DNA from: Priestia aryabhattai B8W22
GTDB taxonomy: Bacteria; Bacillota; Bacilli; Bacillales; Bacillaceae_H
Length of the DNA: 64,000 bases
Direction: 5' to 3'
NCBI RefSeq assembly: GCF_000956595.1
Contig: NZ_JYOO01000006.1
Coordinates: 112,902-176,901, forward strand
Position numbers and translations under genes: made by a program. The notes under the pieces were generated by a model. It did no database searches and was not told the origin of the DNA. It saw nothing but the letters and a program-made list of their open reading frames with translations. Below, piece after piece: positions 60,184 through 64,000 of the stretch; positions within the stretch are counted from its first letter, which is position 1; each line of letters begins with the position of its first letter.

Positions 60184-61395
60184 TCAACTCATTTCCCCAG
60201 CTGATTTTTGCTTCATCAATAGAAACATCACACCTGAAATAACCGCAAAAACAGCTAAAATGTAAAAAGTAGAAGGCAACGGAATCACGCTGACTAGTGA
60301 CCCCATAGCTAAGCTGCTGACAACTGCTGAAGTTTGTATAGCTGTCATGTATGCCGTCGTGGCTAGTCCAATTTGACGCGGGGCCAGTGACTGAGCATAC
60401 ACCATTCCAACTCCCATCGTAGCGGATAGAATAAAAGCATAAAATACTTGAAGCGCAATTAATCCACTAAGCGGTAAATGAAGGCTTGTTAAAACAAAAT
60501 AAAGCACTTGGCAAGCAATTCCAATGATAAAGAATCGTTTAACTCCGACCTTATCAGAAAAATAGCCCCCTAACGGCATAAATACTAGCTCGAAAATAGA
60601 CGTAACGGTAAAGAGAATCCCTACAATCGAAACGGATTGCTTTAACGTATCCGTTATGTAGAGCGGCAAATACATAGAACGCCCGGAATCACCGGCAAAA
60701 ATAAAAAGAGCTGCTACGAATACAGCTATTAATACAGAAGGTATACCAGCTGGCGCTTTTGAAGATGCATGAGCTGAAGTTTGAGGCATACTGTCTTCTT
60801 TAAGCGCAAAAAGAACCCATACTAAAGTTGCTAGCGATAACAACCCTGATAGTAAAAACAAAAGAGTATACCCTCCGTGGTCAATGATTAAAGCGCCTAG
60901 CATAGGTCCAAAAATATAGCCTTGTGAAAACGCCATTCGGACAGTACCAGTAATCGTACCTGCCTGCGATTTGCTGTCTTCCTTTTTAACAATAAAGTCG
61001 TTCAGCAGGGCAAAGAAAAAAGAAAACGCATTAAACCCTCCTATAGCAAGTAAAATGAGTGCTATTGTATAAGAATGCGTAAACGCTAACGGAACTCTTG
61101 AAATGGTTCCAATCAGTAACGCCCAAATAATAAATGGCTTTCGTTTCCCCCATTTGTCTGATAATGAAGCTAAATAAAACGATACGACTAAACCAATAAT
61201 GCTCATTGGTACAAACAAAAACCCTGCTTGAAACGAAGTGGCATGCAATGTATTTGTTGCCCACACCGTTAAATAAGGCATAAAGCCCCCAACAGACAAT
61301 CCAATAATAAATAATGAAATAAAAATTGTTCGAAAATCCCGGTCTGTAAATACAATCTTTATGCCCGATACAAATGAATTTTCTGCTTTCGACAT
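60184..61395 (-). CDS. MFS transporter, drug exporter type
   Basis: 403 residues, 12 helices. LASLSDKWGKRKPFIIWALLIG (loop 2-3), MAFSQGYIFGPMLGALIIDHGGY (motif C-like) and GGYFSDKVGVKRFFIIG (loop 8-9). Resembles SetA/TetA-like exporters of sugars or drugs. Terminators isolate it on both sides. Confidence 0.88.
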   Translation of the reverse strand: MSKAENSFVSGIKIVFTDRDFRTIFISLFIIGLSVGGFMPYLTVWATNTLHATSFQAGFLFVPMSIIGLVVSFYLASLSDKWGKRKPFIIWALLIGTISRVPLAFTHSYTIALILLAIGGFNAFSFFFALLNDFIVKKEDSKSQAGTITGTVRMAFSQGYIFGPMLGALIIDHGGYTLLFLLSGLLSLATLVWVLFALKEDSMPQTSAHASSKAPAGIPSVLIAVFVAALFIFAGDSGRSMYLPLYITDTLKQSVSIVGILFTVTSIFELVFMPLGGYFSDKVGVKRFFIIGIACQVLYFVLTSLHLPLSGLIALQVFYAFILSATMGVGMVYAQSLAPRQIGLATTAYMTAIQTSAVVSSLAMGSLVSVIPLPSTFYILAVFAVISGVMFLLMKQKSAGEMS

Positions 61396-61452
61396 GAACT
61401 CATTTCAACCCTTTCTATCCAGCTTTCAAACGTTCAATTCCCGCAAAAAAAT

Positions 61453-61487
61453 GCACCTTTCTTCAAGAAAATGCAGAAGAAAGGTGT
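61453..61487 (-). terminator. terminator of gtaB
   Basis: GCACCTTTCTTC pairs with GAAGAAAGGTGT, then seven T residues on the minus strand. Confidence 0.85.
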
Positions 61488-61498
61488 GTAAATAAAGG

Positions 61499-62407
61499 TT
61501 ATTTTCCAATTTGTACAGCAATTTTTTCTTTTTGTTCTTCCTTGTTGATCAGCTCTTTGAATTTAGTTAAAAGAGGTGCTTTTAATTCTTCATCTTTCAA
61601 CGCAAAAGCAAGGGTCGTAAAAATAAAATCTAATTTTTCCCCTGCATCATAACGTTCGCCTTCGAATTCGTAAGCATAAATAGAACGGTCTATATTCATA
61701 CGCTGAATAGCATCCGTTAGCTGAATTTCCCCGCCTTTTCCAGCTTCCTGCGTTTCAAGATAATCAAAAATGTCAGGTGTAAACACATAGCGTCCAATAA
61801 TCCCCAATTTAGAAGGAGCTTCTTCGACTGATGGTTTTTCTACAAAACCATTCACTTCGTATAATCTGTTTTTATTTGCTTTTGGATCTATAATCCCGTA
61901 ACGGTGAACGGATTCTTCCTCTACGCGCTGTACGCCGATAACCGACGAACCCGTTTGGTTATACTGGTCAATCAGCTGTTTTAAACAAGGCTGGTCTGGG
62001 TCTGTTAAGTCATCTCCCAATAAAACTGCAAACGGTTCGTTTCCAATAAACTGTCGAGCGCAGTTAATCGCGTGGCCAAGGCCCTTCATTTCTTTTTGAC
62101 GAACGTAATGAATATTTGCTAGTTCAGAGATATGCTCCATTTCTTCTAATAGTTCGGTCTTTCCTTTTTGATCAAGCAAGTGTTCTAGTTGAATATTATG
62201 ATCAAAATGATTTTCGATTGCTTGTTTCCCGTTTCCTGTAACAATTAAAATATCTTCGATTCCTGATTTTAAGGCTTCTTCTACAATAAATTGAATTACG
62301 GGCTTATTTACAATTGGAAGCATTTCTTTTGGAATAGATTTTGTAACGGGTAAAAAACGAGTACCTAACCCTGCTGCTGGTATAACTGCTTTTTTTATAG
62401 TCTTCAT
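61499..62407 (-). CDS. gtaB: UTP-glucose-1-phosphate uridylyltransferase
   Basis: 302 residues. [32 protein letters not shown] is the nucleotide loop, LLGDDLT the metal site, and GFVEKP and [10 protein letters not shown] the later motifs. It makes UDP-glucose for teichoic acid glucosylation, glycolipids and capsule. It lies 44 bases downstream of a UDP-sugar-type glycosyltransferase, so donor synthesis and use may be coupled. Confidence 0.94.
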   Translation of the reverse strand: MKTIKKAVIPAAGLGTRFLPVTKSIPKEMLPIVNKPVIQFIVEEALKSGIEDILIVTGNGKQAIENHFDHNIQLEHLLDQKGKTELLEEMEHISELANIHYVRQKEMKGLGHAINCARQFIGNEPFAVLLGDDLTDPDQPCLKQLIDQYNQTGSSVIGVQRVEEESVHRYGIIDPKANKNRLYEVNGFVEKPSVEEAPSKLGIIGRYVFTPDIFDYLETQEAGKGGEIQLTDAIQRMNIDRSIYAYEFEGERYDAGEKLDFIFTTLAFALKDEELKAPLLTKFKELINKEEQKEKIAVQIGK

Positions 62408-62451
62408 ATTATTTACTCCTCTCTGTTAGTTATCTAGCTGCCTTACATCTA

Positions 62452-63654
62452 TTACACTTTAACAGGCACCATCTTGAAAATTTCTTTCACTCCTTGCTTG
62501 TATCCTCCTGCTGAGCGAAGTGATTCTCCAATTTGTTGTGCATGCTGTTTATATGCGGGAGTAGTTAAAACGTCGTTAACTGTATTTTTGATTAGCTCAG
62601 CAGATACATTATTTTTATCTAATTTCACGCCTGCTCCTAACTCCTGCACGCGATCTCCAACCATAAATTGATCCACTGCCATTGGAATAACGACAAGCGG
62701 CGTATCGTAGTATAAACCTTCACTGCTGCTGTTCATTCCGCCGTGAGTAATAAATAAATCCGCACGTTTTAAAATTTCTAGCTGCGGTACGTATTGTTTC
62801 ACAATGAAGTTTTCTGGAATGTGTGCTAATTCTTCAGGTTTTGTATTTTTACCAATAGATAAAATAACTTTACCCTTAAAATCTTTTAATGCTTTTATAC
62901 ATAAGTTATAGATTTCTAGCTGCTGATTAAAAATAGTTCCCATAGAAACAAAAATAATTTTTTCATTTTCATTTTGTAAATAAGAAGGATCTTCAATATC
63001 TAGTCGTTTAACAATTGAAGGACCAATAAACTTGTACTCATTCGTAAATTCAGATACGTGTGGCTGAAAAAATTCTGACGTAAATACTAACGTAATATCC
63101 CCTGGATTTGACATAATGTCCATGGAATCTTTTAACTCAGTATTATATTGATTGTTGAACTTATTTAATGATTTTTCGAATTGAGGATAAAAGGAAGATT
63201 GGTCAGGTTCTGTTTGACCACTTGGCATCATACAAGTTGCTAACTCCTTATTTAACGCAAACGTCGTACAAAGAGAAACCTTTGGAAGCTGAAGAAGGTC
63301 GGCTACAGCAGAACCTGCTAAAAGGTGATAATCGTAAAGTACATAATCATATGTTTCATGTTTTGTTTCACTCATAATTTTAGTAATAATATTTTCAGAT
63401 TCATTTAAAAATAAGTTCATTATTTCATAGCGGTCATAAGACTCTTCTTTAGTCATTCGGTTACTCATATCAAGACTTGGACGAAAATCTTCGTATTCAC
63501 GAAATGTCGCTCCTGATTTTTTAATTTTTTCAGCATAGTCTTCAATGCCATAATAGACAACCTTTTCCCCTTGAGCCATCAATTCTTTTACAATTCCTAA
63601 AGAAGGGTTCACATGTCCTTCACCTGGAAAGCCTATCACTAATACATTTCCCAT
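62452..63654 (-). CDS. macrolide-type UDP-glycosyltransferase (YjiC-like)
   Basis: 400 residues of the GT1/MGT family. N-terminal GFPGEGHVNPSLGIVKEL with the catalytic His, and the C-terminal donor-binding segment ADLFITHGGMNSSSEGLYYDTPLVVIPMAVDQ, ending in the DQ pair that contacts glucose. AAAGGA nine bases before ATG 63654 sets the start. B. subtilis YjiC-type enzymes glucosylate macrolides, flavonoids and other acceptors. Confidence 0.9.
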   Translation of the reverse strand: MGNVLVIGFPGEGHVNPSLGIVKELMAQGEKVVYYGIEDYAEKIKKSGATFREYEDFRPSLDMSNRMTKEESYDRYEIMNLFLNESENIITKIMSETKHETYDYVLYDYHLLAGSAVADLLQLPKVSLCTTFALNKELATCMMPSGQTEPDQSSFYPQFEKSLNKFNNQYNTELKDSMDIMSNPGDITLVFTSEFFQPHVSEFTNEYKFIGPSIVKRLDIEDPSYLQNENEKIIFVSMGTIFNQQLEIYNLCIKALKDFKGKVILSIGKNTKPEELAHIPENFIVKQYVPQLEILKRADLFITHGGMNSSSEGLYYDTPLVVIPMAVDQFMVGDRVQELGAGVKLDKNNVSAELIKNTVNDVLTTPAYKQHAQQIGESLRSAGGYKQGVKEIFKMVPVKV

Positions 63655-63897
63655 AACATCCATTCCTTTCACTTAGTTAATAATTAAATTACTTAATTGT
63701 TAATTTGGTAAATTTATTGTATAGAAACTGAATTTACTATAAATTATCTTTATCGTAAAGTCATTAAGCGTTTTCAACTAAAAAAAGGTTAAATAGGCTC
63801 ATTTTGGAATATGGTTATAAATTAACTCAAGAAAAACAAATATTGTAAAATTTATCTTGTTTGTAAATAGATGTATGTGCTTCATTATGATGCAAAT

Positions 63898-63939
63898 AAA
63901 AAACGCACCTCGCTAAATCAAGCAAGAGGTGCGTTTTTT
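63898..63939. terminator. bidirectional terminator
   Basis: AAAAAACGCACCTC pairs perfectly with GAGGTGCGTTTTTT across a 14-base loop. It lies directly after the stop of the gene entering from the right. Confidence 0.85.
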
Positions 63940-63941
63940 AT

Positions 63942-64000
63942 TTAAAAGTTGTATAACTCCCATATATCTGAGGTTTCTGAACCAATATACCAAGCTGCCG
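63942..64000 (-). CDS. C-terminal end of an unidentified protein
   Basis: The frame AAWYIGSETSDIWELYNF then TAA is open to the right edge and ends three bases before a strong terminator. Too short to assign. Confidence 0.45.
   Translation of the reverse strand, partial: AAWYIGSETSDIWELYNF

Noticed and set aside
1..64000. Insertion sequences, prophage, rRNA and tRNA genes
   Set aside because: No transposase, integrase, phage structural gene, tRNA cloverleaf or rRNA stretch was recognised on either strand.

Overview
The window looks like chromosomal DNA of a low-GC Gram-positive bacterium of the Bacillus/Priestia (Bacillus megaterium-like) group. The signs are AGGAGG ribosome sites with many TTG and GTG starts, sigma-A promoters, Fur and CcpA boxes, and close relatives of B. 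subtilis OpuA, HxlR, YtzI, IspA and GtaB. I saw no rRNA, tRNA, CRISPR array or transposase gene.

Layout. 1-3.9 kb: a hybrid sensor kinase cut by the window edge and a drastically shortened pyruvate kinase. 4-12 kb: one six-gene minus-strand operon with a betaine ABC importer (OpuA type), a Rieske oxygenase, a monomeric sarcosine-oxidase-like enzyme and a dimethylglycine-dehydrogenase-like enzyme. Together they could take up glycine betaine and strip it to glycine. 12-15.2 kb: hexulose-phosphate synthase, HxlR and glucose-6-phosphate dehydrogenase, a formaldehyde-fixing module. The hxlA and zwf promoters carry the same 35-bp element at the same distance from the -10, so the formaldehyde released upstream and its sink appear wired together.

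15.2-19.4 kb: a GC-rich dispersed repeat, a thioesterase, an L,D-transpeptidase and small membrane proteins. 19.4-35 kb is the most unusual part. Nine 28-bp sites resembling the chromosomal dif site (two 11-bp Xer arms around a 6-bp centre) lie between small gene groups: GrpB, GNAT, DUF2089-like, DUF3231, WGxxGxxG, EVE/rhodanese/MarR, three alpha/beta hydrolases, YitT, PAP2 and YhcN-like. Most sites are flanked by terminators and by a repeated spacer with its own hairpin. It reads as a gene-cassette array built on host Xer recombination sites.

35-43 kb: an MMPL exporter with a NarL-type two-component system, a deletion junction joining a Y-family polymerase fragment to an aldo/keto reductase fragment, a Bcr-type exporter and methionine gamma-lyase with a cre site. 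43.4-48.5 kb: a Fur-controlled divergent iron locus (ferredoxin-NADP reductase facing a siderophore ABC importer). 48.5-64 kb: small proteins, an EmrAB-type pump flanked by two MarR genes, an intracellular subtilisin overlapping a leaderless endonuclease I gene, a DsbA-like protein, a frameshifted DUF3231 gene, an SDR, two MFS transporters, GtaB and a macrolide-type glycosyltransferase.

All calls come from reading the sequence. No database search was possible. Where a ribosome binding site clearly favours an internal start, the start was moved there.
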